A stretch of DNA of 64,000 bases from Miltoncostaea marina (GCF_018141525.1 NZ_CP064655.1:372001-436000), one strand, 5' to 3'; shown: positions 17,053 through 25,605, numbered from the stretch's first letter. A program made the numbers and translations. Notes: generated by a model from the sequence alone, not told the origin.

Positions 17053-17140
17053 CGGCCCTCGCGCGGCGTTCGCGCGCATGGAGGCGGGCGGCGGCGGGGA
17101 TCTGGCTCGGGTGAGCCCATCGCCGCAGAGGAGCGCCGCC

Positions 17141-18526
17141 GTGATCTCGACCGCCCCCACGCTCGACGTCGTCGACCCCGCCGACGGCACCCTGCTGGAC
17201 CGCGTGCCCGACGCGGGCGCCGAGGGCGCCGCCGAGGCGGTGGCCGCCGCCCGCGAGGCCGCGCGGGGCTGGGCGCGCACGGCGCCGGCCGAGCGCGCCG
17301 CGGCCCTGAAGCGCGCGGCCGCCGCGCTGCGCGAGCGCGCCGACGAGCTGGCCGAGCTGCAGTCGCGCGAGAACGGCCGCCCGCTGGCCGAGTCGCGCGG
17401 CGGCGTGGCGGCGGGGATCGGCACGATCGAGGAGTACGCCCACCTCGGGCCGCTCCACGGCGGCCGCACCCTCGCGGGGGCCTGGGAGGCCGCCGACTTC
17501 GCGCTGCGCGAGCCGCGCGGCGTCGCCGTCGCCCTCGTGCCCTGGAACGACCCGGTGGCCATCGTCGGCGGCCCGGTGGGCGCCTGCCTGGCGACCGGCA
17601 ACGCGCTGGTGGTGAAGCCCTCCGAGCGGGCGCCGCTCGCCGTGCGCCTGGCCTGCGAGATCGTGGCCGGGCACGTGCCCGAGGGGGTGCTCGTCGCGCT
17701 CACCGGCGGCCCGGCGACCGGCCGCGCGCTCGTGGAGCACCCGGAGGTCGACGTCGTGCTGCACACCGGCTCCGTGTCGACCGGCCGGGAGGTCGCGGCG
17801 GCGTGCGGGCGACGCCTGGTGAAGGCCGTCCTCGAGCTGGGCGGCAAGGACCCGCTGATCGTCGACGAGGACGTCGACCCCGAGTGGGCGGCCGGCCAGG
17901 CGGCCTCTGGCGCGTTCGCCAACTGCGGCCAGGTGTGCACGTCGGTGGAGCGGGTCTACGTGCACGAGCGGGTGCTGGAGCCGTTCGCGGCCGCGCTCGC
18001 CCGGCGCGCCGGCGAGCTCGTGCCCGGCCACCCGATCGACGCGCGCTCCACGCTCGGCCCGCTCATCGACGAGCGCCAGCGGGCGATCGTCGAGGAGCAC
18101 GTGCGCGAGGCGACCGCGGCGGGCGCCGAGGTGGTGCACGGCGGCTCGCGCATCGACGGCGCCGGCTTCTTCCACGAGCCCACCGTGCTGGTGGAGGCGC
18201 GCGACGACATGCGCATCATGCGCGAGGAGACCTTCGGCCCGGTCGCCGCGATCCGCGCCGTGCGCTCGTTCGACGAGGCGCTCGCCGCGGCGGACGCGGG
18301 CGAGTACGGCCTGGCCGCCACGGTCCTCACCCGCTCGCAGCGCAACGCCCAGCGCGCGCTGCGCGAGCTGCGGGTGGGCACGGTGAAGATCAACGCGGTG
18401 TGGGGCGGCGCGCCGGGCGGCTCCGCGGAGCCGCGCAAGTCGAGCGGCCTCGGCATGGGCTACGGGCCCGCCCTGCTCGACGAGGTGACCGCCCAGAAGG
18501 TGGTGCACATGGTGCCCGCGCCCTGA
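17141..18526 (+). CDS. NAD(P)-dependent aldehyde dehydrogenase family protein
   Basis: 461 residues from GTG 17141, preceded by AGAGGAG. Standard ALDH fold: VALVPWNDPVAIVGGPVGACL (cofactor cleft), NALVVKPSERAPL, the general base Glu232 in LELGGKDP and the catalytic Cys266 in NCGQVCTSVERVYV. EETFGPVAAIRAV and the C-terminal GSAEPRKSSGLGMGYG complete the family pattern. It oxidises an aldehyde to a carboxylate. In sequence it resembles the succinate-semialdehyde or phenylacetaldehyde branch, but the substrate is not determined. It follows the ArsR gene by 88 bp and precedes the methyltransferase by five. Confidence 0.9.
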   Translation: MISTAPTLDVVDPADGTLLDRVPDAGAEGAAEAVAAAREAARGWARTAPAERAAALKRAAAALRERADELAELQSRENGRPLAESRGGVAAGIGTIEEYAHLGPLHGGRTLAGAWEAADFALREPRGVAVALVPWNDPVAIVGGPVGACLATGNALVVKPSERAPLAVRLACEIVAGHVPEGVLVALTGGPATGRALVEHPEVDVVLHTGSVSTGREVAAACGRRLVKAVLELGGKDPLIVDEDVDPEWAAGQAASGAFANCGQVCTSVERVYVHERVLEPFAAALARRAGELVPGHPIDARSTLGPLIDERQRAIVEEHVREATAAGAEVVHGGSRIDGAGFFHEPTVLVEARDDMRIMREETFGPVAAIRAVRSFDEALAAADAGEYGLAATVLTRSQRNAQRALRELRVGTVKINAVWGGAPGGSAEPRKSSGLGMGYGPALLDEVTAQKVVHMVPAP

Positions 18527-18531
18527 CGGCG

Positions 18532-19269
18532 ATGGCCGGCGACGGCGGGTTCCCGCTCCCCGGGCTCGGCGACGTCCCGGGGTTCCTGACGGCCCCGGCC
18601 GCCTGGCTGCTCGACGGGCTCGCCCGCTGGCAGGCCGGCCGCGGGATGCGCGGTGGCGTCGCCGAGATCGGCGTCTTCTACGGCCGTTCAGCCCTCGTGC
18701 TGGGGCGCGCGCTGGCCCCCGGCGAGCGGCTGGTCGCGTGCGACCGGTTCGACGTGGGGGCCGGCGACGTGCCCGGCTGGTCGTTCCGCGAGGCGCGCGG
18801 GCCGGAGGAGGCCCTCCGCGCCCGCTGGCGGGAGTGGGTCGGCGACGAGGCCGGGTTGGTCGTGCTGCGGCGGGACTCGGCCGACCTCGCCCCCGGCGAC
18901 CTCGGCGCGTGCCCGCGGCTCGTGCACGTGGACGGCGGGCACGGCTACGACGACGTCCGCCGGGACCTGCTGCTGGCCGAGCGGGCGCTCGACCCGGGCG
19001 GCGCGATCGTGCTCGACGACGTGCTGCTGCCGGAGTGGCCCGACGTGACCGTCGCCGTCGTCGATCACCTCCGGGCGCGCCCCGGCGCGCTCGCGCCGGT
19101 GGCGGTGGCGGAGCACAAGCTGGTCGTCTGCCGCGCGCCGGCCCTCGCCGAGCACCGGGCGTGGGCCGCCGCCGCCCTGCCGGCCATCTTCGCCCCGCCG
19201 CGGTTCCTCGTCGCCGAGCGGACCTTCGTCGGCGCGCCGGTCCTCGTCGCCACCCGCCTGCCGGGCTGA
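18532..19269 (+). CDS. class I SAM-dependent methyltransferase
   Basis: 245 residues from ATG 18532, five bases after the aldehyde dehydrogenase stop. The SAM-binding loop is VAEIGVFYGRSALVLGRAL, followed by acidic strands VACDRFDV and RLVHVDGGHGYDDVRRDLLLAERAL, then GGAIVLDDVLLPEW. This is the Methyltransf_24 or TylF-like pattern used on sugars, polyketides and other small molecules. Glycosyltransferases follow nearby, so a glycan or glycolipid substrate is plausible. Its last 580 bp are covered on the other strand by the reading frame of the glycosyltransferase at 18688-20172. Confidence 0.8.
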   Translation: MAGDGGFPLPGLGDVPGFLTAPAAWLLDGLARWQAGRGMRGGVAEIGVFYGRSALVLGRALAPGERLVACDRFDVGAGDVPGWSFREARGPEEALRARWREWVGDEAGLVVLRRDSADLAPGDLGACPRLVHVDGGHGYDDVRRDLLLAERALDPGGAIVLDDVLLPEWPDVTVAVVDHLRARPGALAPVAVAEHKLVVCRAPALAEHRAWAAAALPAIFAPPRFLVAERTFVGAPVLVATRLPG

Positions 19270-20172
19270 CGCGCGATGGCGGAACTCCGCGTACCCGGGC
19301 ACGCGCAGCGCGACGAGGCGGAGGTTGCGCGAGGCCGCCGCCCGGCGCCCGCCGGCGGTCGCGGGGTCGCCCTCCAGGTGCAGGCCGACCGCCTCCGGCA
19401 CCCAGGTGATGCGGGCGCCGGCCGCATGGAGTCGTGCGCCGAACTCGACGTCCTCGTAGCCCCACTCGCCGTCGAAGGCCTGGCACCAGCCGCCCACCTC
19501 CAGCGCCTGGCGGCGGCCGTAGGAGACGTTGCAGCCGTGGAAGCAGTGGTAGGGGTGGGGGTGGCGGTCGATGCGCCGCGCCTCGGCGGCCCGCCAGTCG
19601 CGCGCGTGGCCGGGGCGGTTGGAGCCGGAGGCCGGGAGGTCGGGCACCGACGCCAGGCGCCGGTGGACGTCCGGGCCGGCCGCGAAGCCGCGCGGCAGGC
19701 TGATGAAGCGCCGCAGGCCGAACGTCGCCACGGGCCGGTCCCGGTGGCGTGCGGCGTGGGCGGCCACGAAGCCCGGCGGCACCACCATGTCGTCGTCGAT
19801 CGAGACGACGACCTCGCCCTCCGCGGCGGCGAGCCCCCGGTTGCGGGCCGAGGCCGGCGCGAAGCCGGTCCGCCGCAGCCGCAGCCACTCGGCGCCCAGC
19901 AGGCGGCCCGGCCGGCGGAGCCCCCGGTCGCCATCCTCGGCGGCCGGGCAGCGGACCACGATCACCTGCAGCCGCTCGGACGGGTAGCGCTGCTCCACGA
20001 GGCTCCACAGGGTGGCGGCGAGATGCGCGCGCCGGCCGCCGTAGGGGATCACGACGCTGACGTCGGGGGTCTCGGTCGGCTGGCGCAGGTGCCGGTCCTC
20101 GGGGCTGACGGTCGGTGACCCGCGGCGCGCGGGCGGGGCCGATGGAGGGTTCCCGTCGCCGGGCGCGGTCAC
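18688..20172 (-). CDS. family 2 glycosyltransferase with read-through C-terminus
   Basis: The open frame is 494 residues from GTG 20172. Residues about 40-275 are a convincing GT2 enzyme with galactosyltransferase-like C-terminal lobe: DVSVVIPYGGRRAHL, GEVVVSIDDDMVVPPGF (the Asp-x-Asp type metal site), HCFHGCNVSYGRRQALEVGGW and WGYEDVEFGARL. Family homology ends near residue 300, exactly where the frame enters the antisense strand of the methyltransferase at 19269. The last 190 residues are low-complexity Arg/Gly/Asp sequence typical of antisense reading. The natural stop was probably lost, or the end lies near 19260. Its 5' end overlaps the divergent glycosyltransferase by up to 58 bp. Confidence 0.75.
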   Translation of the reverse strand: MTAPGDGNPPSAPPARRGSPTVSPEDRHLRQPTETPDVSVVIPYGGRRAHLAATLWSLVEQRYPSERLQVIVVRCPAAEDGDRGLRRPGRLLGAEWLRLRRTGFAPASARNRGLAAAEGEVVVSIDDDMVVPPGFVAAHAARHRDRPVATFGLRRFISLPRGFAAGPDVHRRLASVPDLPASGSNRPGHARDWRAAEARRIDRHPHPYHCFHGCNVSYGRRQALEVGGWCQAFDGEWGYEDVEFGARLHAAGARITWVPEAVGLHLEGDPATAGGRRAAASRNLRLVALRVPGYAEFRHRASARQAGGDEDRRADEGPLGDEEPRRGEDGRQGGGGPRPVLGEGRRAADDQLVLRHRHRRERAGARPEVIDDGDGHVGPLRQQHVVEHDRAARVERPLGQQQVPADVVVAVPAVHVHEPRARAEVAGGEVGRVPPQHDQPGLVADPLPPAGAEGLLRPARLAERPAGHVAGPHVEPVARDQPLAGGQRAPQHEG

Positions 20173-21353
20173 GCGCCGCGCGGTCCGCCGCGACGGCGGC
20201 GGCGGTCGCCCACCTGGCGCCGCTCGCCTTCCGGGTCGCCGTCGCGCTCATCGGCCGGAACGCCCGCGCGGCCCCCGCGGCGGCGCCGGCCGATCCGCCC
20301 GCGTACACCGTGCTCGGCGCCCTGCGCGGGGAGGAGGCGCGCGCGGGCCGGTGGATCGACGCGGTCGCGGCGCTCCACCACCCGCGCGAGCGGCTCGACG
20401 TGATGGTGCTGGTCGAGGCCGACGACGCGCCCACCCGGCGCGCCGCCGAGCGCGCCGCCCGCCGCCTGGGCGAGCCGGGGTGGCTGCGCGTGGTGACGGT
20501 GCCGCCGGGCGAGCCGCGCACGAAGCCGCGCGCGCTCGCCCACGGGCTCGCGCTGGCCCGCGGCGACCTGCTCGTGGTCTACGACGCCGAGGACGTGCCC
20601 GACCCGTGGCAGCTGCGCGACGCCGCCGCCGTCTTCGCCGCCGGCGGTCCCCGTCTGGCGTGCGTGCAGGCGCGGCCGGCGGTCGTCCCGCCTCGTGGCG
20701 ACGCCCTCGGGCGGGTGATGGCCGCCGAGTACCGGCTGTGGCACGGGGGCTTCCTGCCCGGCCTCGCGCGGCTGGGCGCGCCCGTCCCGCTCGCCGGCAC
20801 CTCCAACCACCTGCGCGTGGCGGCCCTGCGGGCCGTCGGCGGCTGGGACCCGCGCAACGTGGCCGAGGACGCCGACCTCGGCGTGCGCCTGGCCCGCGCC
20901 GGGCTGCGCACCCGCACGATCGCCTCGCCGACCCGCGAGGAGTCGACGCCCGAGGGCGTCGCCGCGTGGGTCCGGCAGCGGTCGCGTTGGTCGCGCGGGT
21001 TCGTGCAGACCTGGCTGGCCGCGCTGCGCCCGCGCGGCGCGCTGCGCCGCGAGCTGGGCGCCGGCCGCGCCGCTTGCGTCCACCTGACGATCGCCGGCAC
21101 CGTCGCGTCGCAGCTCGCCGCGCCGGCCGCGTGGATCCTCTGCCCCGCGGCCGCGATGGCCGGGGTGCTGCTGCGCCTGGCCGGCTGCCGCGCGCTGCGC
21201 GGCGGCGCCGAGGGCCTGGGCGCAGCCGCGCTCGCCGCCCCGGCCGCCTCGCTGCTCGAGGGCGTCGCCGCCTGGCGGGGCCTGTGGCTGCTCGCCCGCG
21301 ACCCCGGCCGGTGGGAGCGGACGGCGCACCCCGTCCGCCCGGGCTCACCCTGA
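20142..21353 (+). CDS. membrane family 2 glycosyltransferase
   Basis: 403 residues from ATG 20142 (a GTG at 20115 would add nine). The N-terminal helix VAHLAPLAFRVAVALIG is followed by a GT2 catalytic domain: AYTVLGALRGEEARAG, LLVVYDAEDVPDP as metal-binding acids, AGTSNHLRVAAL, NVAEDADLGVRLARAG with the catalytic-base EDAD, and QRSRWSRGFVQTW, the Q-x-x-R-W motif of processive cellulose/hyaluronan-like synthases. C-terminal helices follow (LTIAGTVASQLAAPAAWIL and others). It probably polymerises or transfers sugars across the membrane for a surface glycan. Its end overlaps the DUF421 gene by nine bases, convergent. Confidence 0.82.
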   Translation: MEGSRRRARSRAARSAATAAAVAHLAPLAFRVAVALIGRNARAAPAAAPADPPAYTVLGALRGEEARAGRWIDAVAALHHPRERLDVMVLVEADDAPTRRAAERAARRLGEPGWLRVVTVPPGEPRTKPRALAHGLALARGDLLVVYDAEDVPDPWQLRDAAAVFAAGGPRLACVQARPAVVPPRGDALGRVMAAEYRLWHGGFLPGLARLGAPVPLAGTSNHLRVAALRAVGGWDPRNVAEDADLGVRLARAGLRTRTIASPTREESTPEGVAAWVRQRSRWSRGFVQTWLAALRPRGALRRELGAGRAACVHLTIAGTVASQLAAPAAWILCPAAAMAGVLLRLAGCRALRGGAEGLGAAALAAPAASLLEGVAAWRGLWLLARDPGRWERTAHPVRPGSP

Positions 21354-21791
21354 GGAGCGCGGGATGATCGAGATCTGCCCGCTGGTCTCGAGCACGGCCA
21401 CCCGCACGTCGTCGAGGCTCGCGACCTGCTGCAGGCGCGCCTGGGCCTCGATCTCCTCGAGGTTGATGCGCTCGCGGCGCAGGTTGGCGTCGACCGGCTT
21501 GCCGTCGTGGATCAGCACGATCGGCTCGCCCTCGAGCAGCGGTCGCACCCGACGCCAGCGGAACGACGCGTACGAGACGGCGACGGTCAGCAGCGCGAGC
21601 GTCGAGATCGCCAGCACGGCGCCCGTGAACGAGTAGTCGCTCTGGGTGACGCCCTGCTGGATGAGGTCCCCCATCACGATCAGCAGGATCAGGTCGAACG
21701 GCTCCATCTCGCCGAGCTCGCGCCGGCCGATGACCCGCGTGACGACGAACAGCAGCACGAACACGGCGGCGGCCCGCAGGATGATGTCCAT
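21345..21791 (-). CDS. DUF421 (YetF-like) membrane protein
   Basis: 148 residues with three N-terminal transmembrane helices (IILRAAAVFVLLFVVTRVIG, FDLILLIVMGDLIQQG, AVLAISTLALLTVAVSYAS) and a soluble domain with LLEGEPIVLIHDGKPVDANL and INLEEIEAQARLQQV. This is the complete DUF421 pattern. The motif GRRELGEMEPFDLILLIVMGD contains the conserved region of the family. Members are often induced by stress or sporulation, but their biochemical role is not established. A strong ribosome site (GAGGAGG) precedes ATG 21791. Cotranscribed with the membrane-anchored protein 16 bp upstream. Confidence 0.85.
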   Translation of the reverse strand: MDIILRAAAVFVLLFVVTRVIGRRELGEMEPFDLILLIVMGDLIQQGVTQSDYSFTGAVLAISTLALLTVAVSYASFRWRRVRPLLEGEPIVLIHDGKPVDANLRRERINLEEIEAQARLQQVASLDDVRVAVLETSGQISIIPRSSG

Positions 21792-21807
21792 TCCGCCTCC
21801 TCGGGCG

Positions 21808-22332
21808 TCAGGGGAAGATGAGCAGCGTGCGGTCGGCCCGGGCGAGCACCCGGTCCCCGTCGCGCACCTCGACGTCCTGCGGGCGGGCGCCGACCGTCGT
21901 CGGGTTGACCTGCATCTGGATGCGGACGGTCAGGGTGCGGCCCGCCGGCAGCTCGTCGTAGGCCAGCACGAGCCGGCCGGCCGCGTCGCCCTGGTCCACC
22001 GGCTCGGGCGAGATCGTGTTGCGGGTGATGCCGTCGCTCCACCCGCGATCGAGCACGATGCGCGGCTGCGCGACCCGTCGCAGCGCCCGCACCTCGATCT
22101 CGCCCTGGAAGAGCAGGCCGCCGCGCAGGCGCGAGGGCGCCTCCACCGCGAGCGCCGCGTCGGGCCCCTCGGCGGTGGAGGTCGTCGCGGTCTGCCCGAA
22201 GGCGCCGGCGAGCGCGATCGCGCACACGGCCGTCAGCGCGAGCAGCACGCCGCGGCGCACCCACACCCGGTAGGCGCGGCTGCTGAGGTCGCGGTGGCGT
22301 TCGGGGGTGAGGCCGTCCGGGAGATCGCTCAT
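21808..22332 (-). CDS. single-pass membrane protein paired with DUF421
   Basis: 174 residues. A short cytosolic N-terminus (SDLPDGLTPERHRDLSSRAY) precedes one transmembrane helix (GVLLALTAVCAIALAGAFGQ). The extracytoplasmic domain is beta-rich (LRGGLLFQGEIEVRALRRV, RIVLDRGWSDGITRNTISPEP, RTLTVRIQMQVNPTTVG). I do not recognise a named family, but proteins with this design and the phrase LDRGWxxGxTxNTxxPEP recur beside DUF421 genes in actinobacteria as far as I recall. The 16 bp gap to the DUF421 gene indicates an operon and a joint, unknown function. Confidence 0.7.
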   Translation of the reverse strand: MSDLPDGLTPERHRDLSSRAYRVWVRRGVLLALTAVCAIALAGAFGQTATTSTAEGPDAALAVEAPSRLRGGLLFQGEIEVRALRRVAQPRIVLDRGWSDGITRNTISPEPVDQGDAAGRLVLAYDELPAGRTLTVRIQMQVNPTTVGARPQDVEVRDGDRVLARADRTLLIFP

Positions 22333-22385
22333 GTGGCCGCTTCCCTACCCGGGCCCGGCGGCGGGCAGTCGGCGGCGCCGGCGGC

Positions 22386-23177
22386 TCAGCGGTGCCCGGC
22401 GCGGCGCGGCGGCCAGAACAGCACGTCCTGCCGGTCGGCCAGGTGCGCCAGCGCGGGCGGCCCCGCCACGCCGAGCGGCGGGGTCAGCGTGTCGTGCTCG
22501 ACCACCGCGGTGGCGGGGCGGGCCGGCCACGGCGGATGGTGGATGTCGGTGCGCCAGACGCCGCCGCGCCGGTCGGCGCCGTAGCAGCAGTACCGCTCCA
22601 GCAGCCACTCGTCGAGCGAGCCGGGCGCGGGTGGCGCGGCCGGGCCGTCGGCCCGCGCGCGCGCGGAGAACGCGACCCACGGCCGTGCCGCGCGGCGGGC
22701 GCGCACGCGGGCCTCGTCGCCGGCGCGGCCCAGGGCGATGCGGGCGGTGAAGTAGGGGAGGTGGAAGAGGGTGCGGGCCGCGGCGACCGAGGCGGGGCTC
22801 CCGGCGTCGAGGCTGACGAACCAGATGCCGGGGCGGTCGCCGACGCGCGCGTAGGTGCGCAGGTTGAGCTCCGGGAAGGCGGACGACGGCAGCAGCGGCG
22901 GCACCAGGCGCGGCCGCGACGCCCGGATGGCGAGCGGCGTCACCGTCACCCACGCCGCGTCGCGCCAGGTCTCGAGCGTCAGGCCGGGCGGCAGCGCCGG
23001 GCGCAGGCGCTCCGGATCGACCGGCCAGTGGAGGAACGCCGTGTCGAGCCACGTCTGGGCGAGCACCCACGGCCCCCGCGGGAGCGGCCAGGGGCGGTGG
23101 GCGGCCTGCCGGAGCACGCGCGGCTGCTCGCGCCCCATCGCGAGGGCGCCGCGCGCGGTGTCCAGGGGGCCGTTCAC
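22386..23177 (-). CDS. DUF2071 (YqjF-like) protein
   Basis: 263 residues from GTG 23177 with the ribosome site GGAAGGAG. The family pattern is clear: LAQTWLDTAFLHWPVDPERLRPALPPGLTLETWRD at residues about 40-75, WVTVTPLAIRA, FPELNLRTYARVGDRPGIWF, LDAGSPASVAAAR, and FHLPYFTARI. DUF2071 proteins are acetoacetate-decarboxylase-fold relatives of unknown activity, soluble and common in actinobacteria. The gene stands alone between the DUF421 operon and the small protein at 23270, with which it is divergent. Confidence 0.82.
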   Translation of the reverse strand: MNGPLDTARGALAMGREQPRVLRQAAHRPWPLPRGPWVLAQTWLDTAFLHWPVDPERLRPALPPGLTLETWRDAAWVTVTPLAIRASRPRLVPPLLPSSAFPELNLRTYARVGDRPGIWFVSLDAGSPASVAAARTLFHLPYFTARIALGRAGDEARVRARRAARPWVAFSARARADGPAAPPAPGSLDEWLLERYCCYGADRRGGVWRTDIHHPPWPARPATAVVEHDTLTPPLGVAGPPALAHLADRQDVLFWPPRRAGHR

Positions 23178-23269
23178 ACCCCGCTCCTTCCCGCAACGGC
23201 GCGCGCCGAACCGGTTGGCGGCACGGGCATCCGGGTACCCGTGGGCGACCCCGATCCCAGGAGGACGCG

Positions 23270-23497
23270 ATGTCGACAGGCGAGACGGGCGGTGTCACCG
23301 GGACGCCGGACAAGGACTACAACCTCGTCTGGTTCACCGAGCAGTGCCTCTCCAACGCGCTGCGCCTGGAGCAGTACATCCAGGACGCCGAGCGGGCCGG
23401 CGACTCCGAGCTGGCGGACCTCTTCCGCCGCGCCCAGGCCGAGAGCCGCAAGGGCGGCGAGCTCGGCAAGCAGCTGCTGAAGAGCCGCCTCGGGTGA
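23270..23497 (+). CDS. small helical hypothetical protein
   Basis: 75 residues with an excellent ribosome site (AGGAGGACGCG) before ATG 23270. The sequence is two amphipathic helices: KDYNLVWFTEQCLSNALRLE, QYIQDAERAGDSELADLF, then RRAQAESRKGGELGKQLL. It recalls short actinobacterial proteins of the form TPDKxYNL...YxxDAExxGDxELAxFFxxxQ, which look like the core of a ferritin-like four-helix bundle without the metal ligands. No function is assigned. Followed by a strong hairpin that also serves the convergent gene. Confidence 0.75.
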   Translation: MSTGETGGVTGTPDKDYNLVWFTEQCLSNALRLEQYIQDAERAGDSELADLFRRAQAESRKGGELGKQLLKSRLG

Positions 23498-23504
23498 CGC
23501 GCCG

Positions 23505-23537
23505 CCGGCTCCCGCCCCGACCCGGGGCGGGAGCCGG
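23505..23537. terminator. bidirectional terminator hairpin
   Basis: CCGGCTCCCGCCCC (23505-23518) pairs perfectly with 23524-23537 across a five-base loop, between two convergent genes (stops at 23497 and 23544). Confidence 0.7.
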
Positions 23538-23543
23538 GCCCCG

Positions 23544-24590
23544 CTACGAGCGCAGCTCGGGGAGCACCGACTCGCCGTAGGCGCGGATCAGGCCGAGCGG
23601 GTCGGCGCCCGACACGTTCATCACCACGATCGCCGTGGCCCCCATGCCGCGCAGCAGCTTGAGCTTGCGCGCGTGCACGGCCGGGTCGGCCGACACGATC
23701 GACATCGCGGTGTACTTCGCGTCGGAGATCCGCGCGCCCGCGGCCCCGATCCGCGCCGGGTCGGGGAGGTCGTCGGTGTAGGCCTCGTCCACGAGCGTGC
23801 CCTTCCACTCGCGGCTCGACTCCAGGGCCTCCTCGTCGGTGGCGCCGAACGAGGCCAGCGTCTGGAGGATGATCTCGGCCGGCTCGCGGCCGGCCGCCTC
23901 GGCGGCGCGCCGGTGGGCCGCGATCATCCCGGGGGCCGTCTGCGGGTCGCCGAGCGTCCACAGGCCGTCGGCGAGGCGGCCCGCCACCTCGGCCGCGCCC
24001 TCGTGGAAGGCCGACATGTAGACGGGGGGCCGCCGGGGCGTGCGCAGATAGAGGCGCGCGCGGTGGGCGCGGAAGAAGCGCCCCTCGAAGTCGACCGTCT
24101 CGCCGTCGAGCAGGCGCGTGATGATGGTGAGCGCCTCCTCCGTGCGGGCGAGCTGCTCGCCGGTGCCGGGCCAGCGCATGCCCGCCGGCACCTCGTTCAT
24201 CGCCTCGCCGGAGCCGACCCCGAGGAAGGCGCGGCCCGGGAACATCTCCTCGAGCGTCGCCAGCTGCTGGGCCACCACGAGCGGGTTGTAGCGGTGCACC
24301 AGCGCGGTGACGGCGGTGCCGATCGAGATCTCCGACGTCGCCTGGCCGACGGCGCCGAGCCACACCCAGGCGTTGCCGCACGCCGCCGGCGCCGCGTCGG
24401 GCGCCCACCACGGCGCGGTGTGGTCGCTGCAGCACACGCCGTCGAAGCCCGCGGCCTCGGCCGCCTGGGCCTGGGCGACCAGCTCGGCCGGCGCGAAGCG
24501 CTCGTGGGCCGCCGCCATCAGGTACGCCACGTCGTCCGGCTGGCGCCGCCGCGCCCACAGCACGCCGCGCACCGACTCGATCACCGACAC
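23544..24590 (-). CDS. F420-dependent LLM oxidoreductase, G6PD(F420)-like
   Basis: 348 residues from GTG 24590, preceded by AGGGGAGG at the right distance. Strong features of the F420-dependent luciferase-like family: AYLMAAAHERFAPAELVAQA, FDGVCCSDHTAPWWAPDA, SEISIGTAVTALVHRYNPL, LEEMFPGRAFLGVGSGEAMN, and RPPVYMSAFHEGAAEVAGRLADGLW. It resembles F420-dependent glucose-6-phosphate or hydroxymycolic-acid dehydrogenases; the substrate cannot be fixed. The reading frame is open upstream into the disrupted MFS gene without an intervening stop, so the start rests on the ribosome site and family alignment. Confidence 0.85.
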   Translation of the reverse strand: MSVIESVRGVLWARRRQPDDVAYLMAAAHERFAPAELVAQAQAAEAAGFDGVCCSDHTAPWWAPDAAPAACGNAWVWLGAVGQATSEISIGTAVTALVHRYNPLVVAQQLATLEEMFPGRAFLGVGSGEAMNEVPAGMRWPGTGEQLARTEEALTIITRLLDGETVDFEGRFFRAHRARLYLRTPRRPPVYMSAFHEGAAEVAGRLADGLWTLGDPQTAPGMIAAHRRAAEAAGREPAEIILQTLASFGATDEEALESSREWKGTLVDEAYTDDLPDPARIGAAGARISDAKYTAMSIVSADPAVHARKLKLLRGMGATAIVVMNVSGADPLGLIRAYGESVLPELRS

Positions 24591-25528
24591 CCCGACCTCC
24601 CCTCTCGGGCGCGCCGCGGCGGCGCCGCGCGCGCTGGAGCGGACGACCGCCGGGTACCCGCCCCCGGCCGCGCCAATCATCAGGCCCGCGGCGGCCGCTG
24701 GCAGGCCGCCGGCCGCCCAGGCGCCCGCCACCGCGAGCGCGGCCACCTCGGACGCGACGCCCGCCAGGGAGGTGACGGTCGCGCGCGAGGGGCCGGAAGA
24801 GGGCGCCACCGCGGCCAGGGCCGCGGGGTGCGCGGCCAGGCCGGCGCTCGCCAGCGCGAGCGCGCCGGCGAGCGTCGCGAGCGGCCCGGCGGTCGCCGGC
24901 GCGCCCCACGCGGTCGCCATCAGCGGGGGGTACTCCTCGAAGGCGTCGAGCGCCGTCAGGCCGGCGAGCGCCGCCAGCGCGGCGAGCACGGCGCGCGACC
25001 CGGCGGCGAGCGGCCGCCGCGCCGCGCGGCCGGCGGCCGCCAGGCACACCGCCACGCTGGCCCAGCCGGCCAGGGGGTAGCCGCCGGCCGCGCGGCGCGC
25101 GCTCGCGGCGCCCGGCCCACCGGCGGCTGCACGGCGAACGCGGCCGCCTGCGCGCGGCCGGCCACGGCGGCGTACCGGCCCTGCGCGCCGGCGGCGGCGA
25201 GCCCCTCGTAGCGCAGCGCCTCGAAGCTCCCCGATGCCAGGGCGCCGCCGGCGCCCCACGGGACGAGGCCCGCAACGAACCCCGGCAGCCCGGGCGCGAT
25301 CATCCGGGCCGCGTGGCCGGCCGCCTGCAGCGCGCCGGCCAGCACGAGCGCCGCGCGCCGCGAGTGGCGGTCGGTCCAGGCGCCGGCCGGGACCTCGGCG
25401 ACCAGGCCCACGAGCGACCACGCACCGAGCCGCAGCGAGATCGCCGCGTCCGTGAGCCCCGCGCCGGCGAACAGCGGCGCGGAGCGCGGGGAGCGCGGCA
25501 CCGCCTCCGCGAGCGCGGCCCGGCACAC
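24591..25528 (-). pseudogene. MFS transporter, frameshifted
   Basis: The N-terminal half of an MFS permease is readable in one frame from GTG 25528 (GLTDAAISLRLGAWSLVGLV, AEVPAGAWTDRHSRRAALVL, a classic TM2-TM3 loop, and SFEALRYEGLAAAG). Near 25105-25125 the hydrophobic sequence stops making sense and continues in the frame one base back (GGYPLAGWASVAVCLAAAG, SRAVLAALAALAGLTALDAF, LATLAGALALASAGLAAHP, PAAAAGLMIGAAGGGYPAVV). One missing base would explain it. The second half then runs in frame into the next gene without a stop. Either a decaying gene or a sequencing error in a GC-rich run. Upstream of TM2 the first helix also looks poor. Confidence 0.65.
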
Positions 25529-25605
25529 GGCTCGCCGGGCGCGCCGTCGCGCGTCGGGCGGGTGCGGGGATCAGCGGTGGCGCATGGGCCCGAGCGTACC
25601 GCCGC

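Noticed and set aside
23544-25526. A real MFS-F420 oxidoreductase fusion protein of 660 residues
   Set aside because: The MFS N-terminal half is in another frame and the oxidoreductase has its own ribosome site and family start at 24590, so a disrupted transporter plus a separate gene is simpler.
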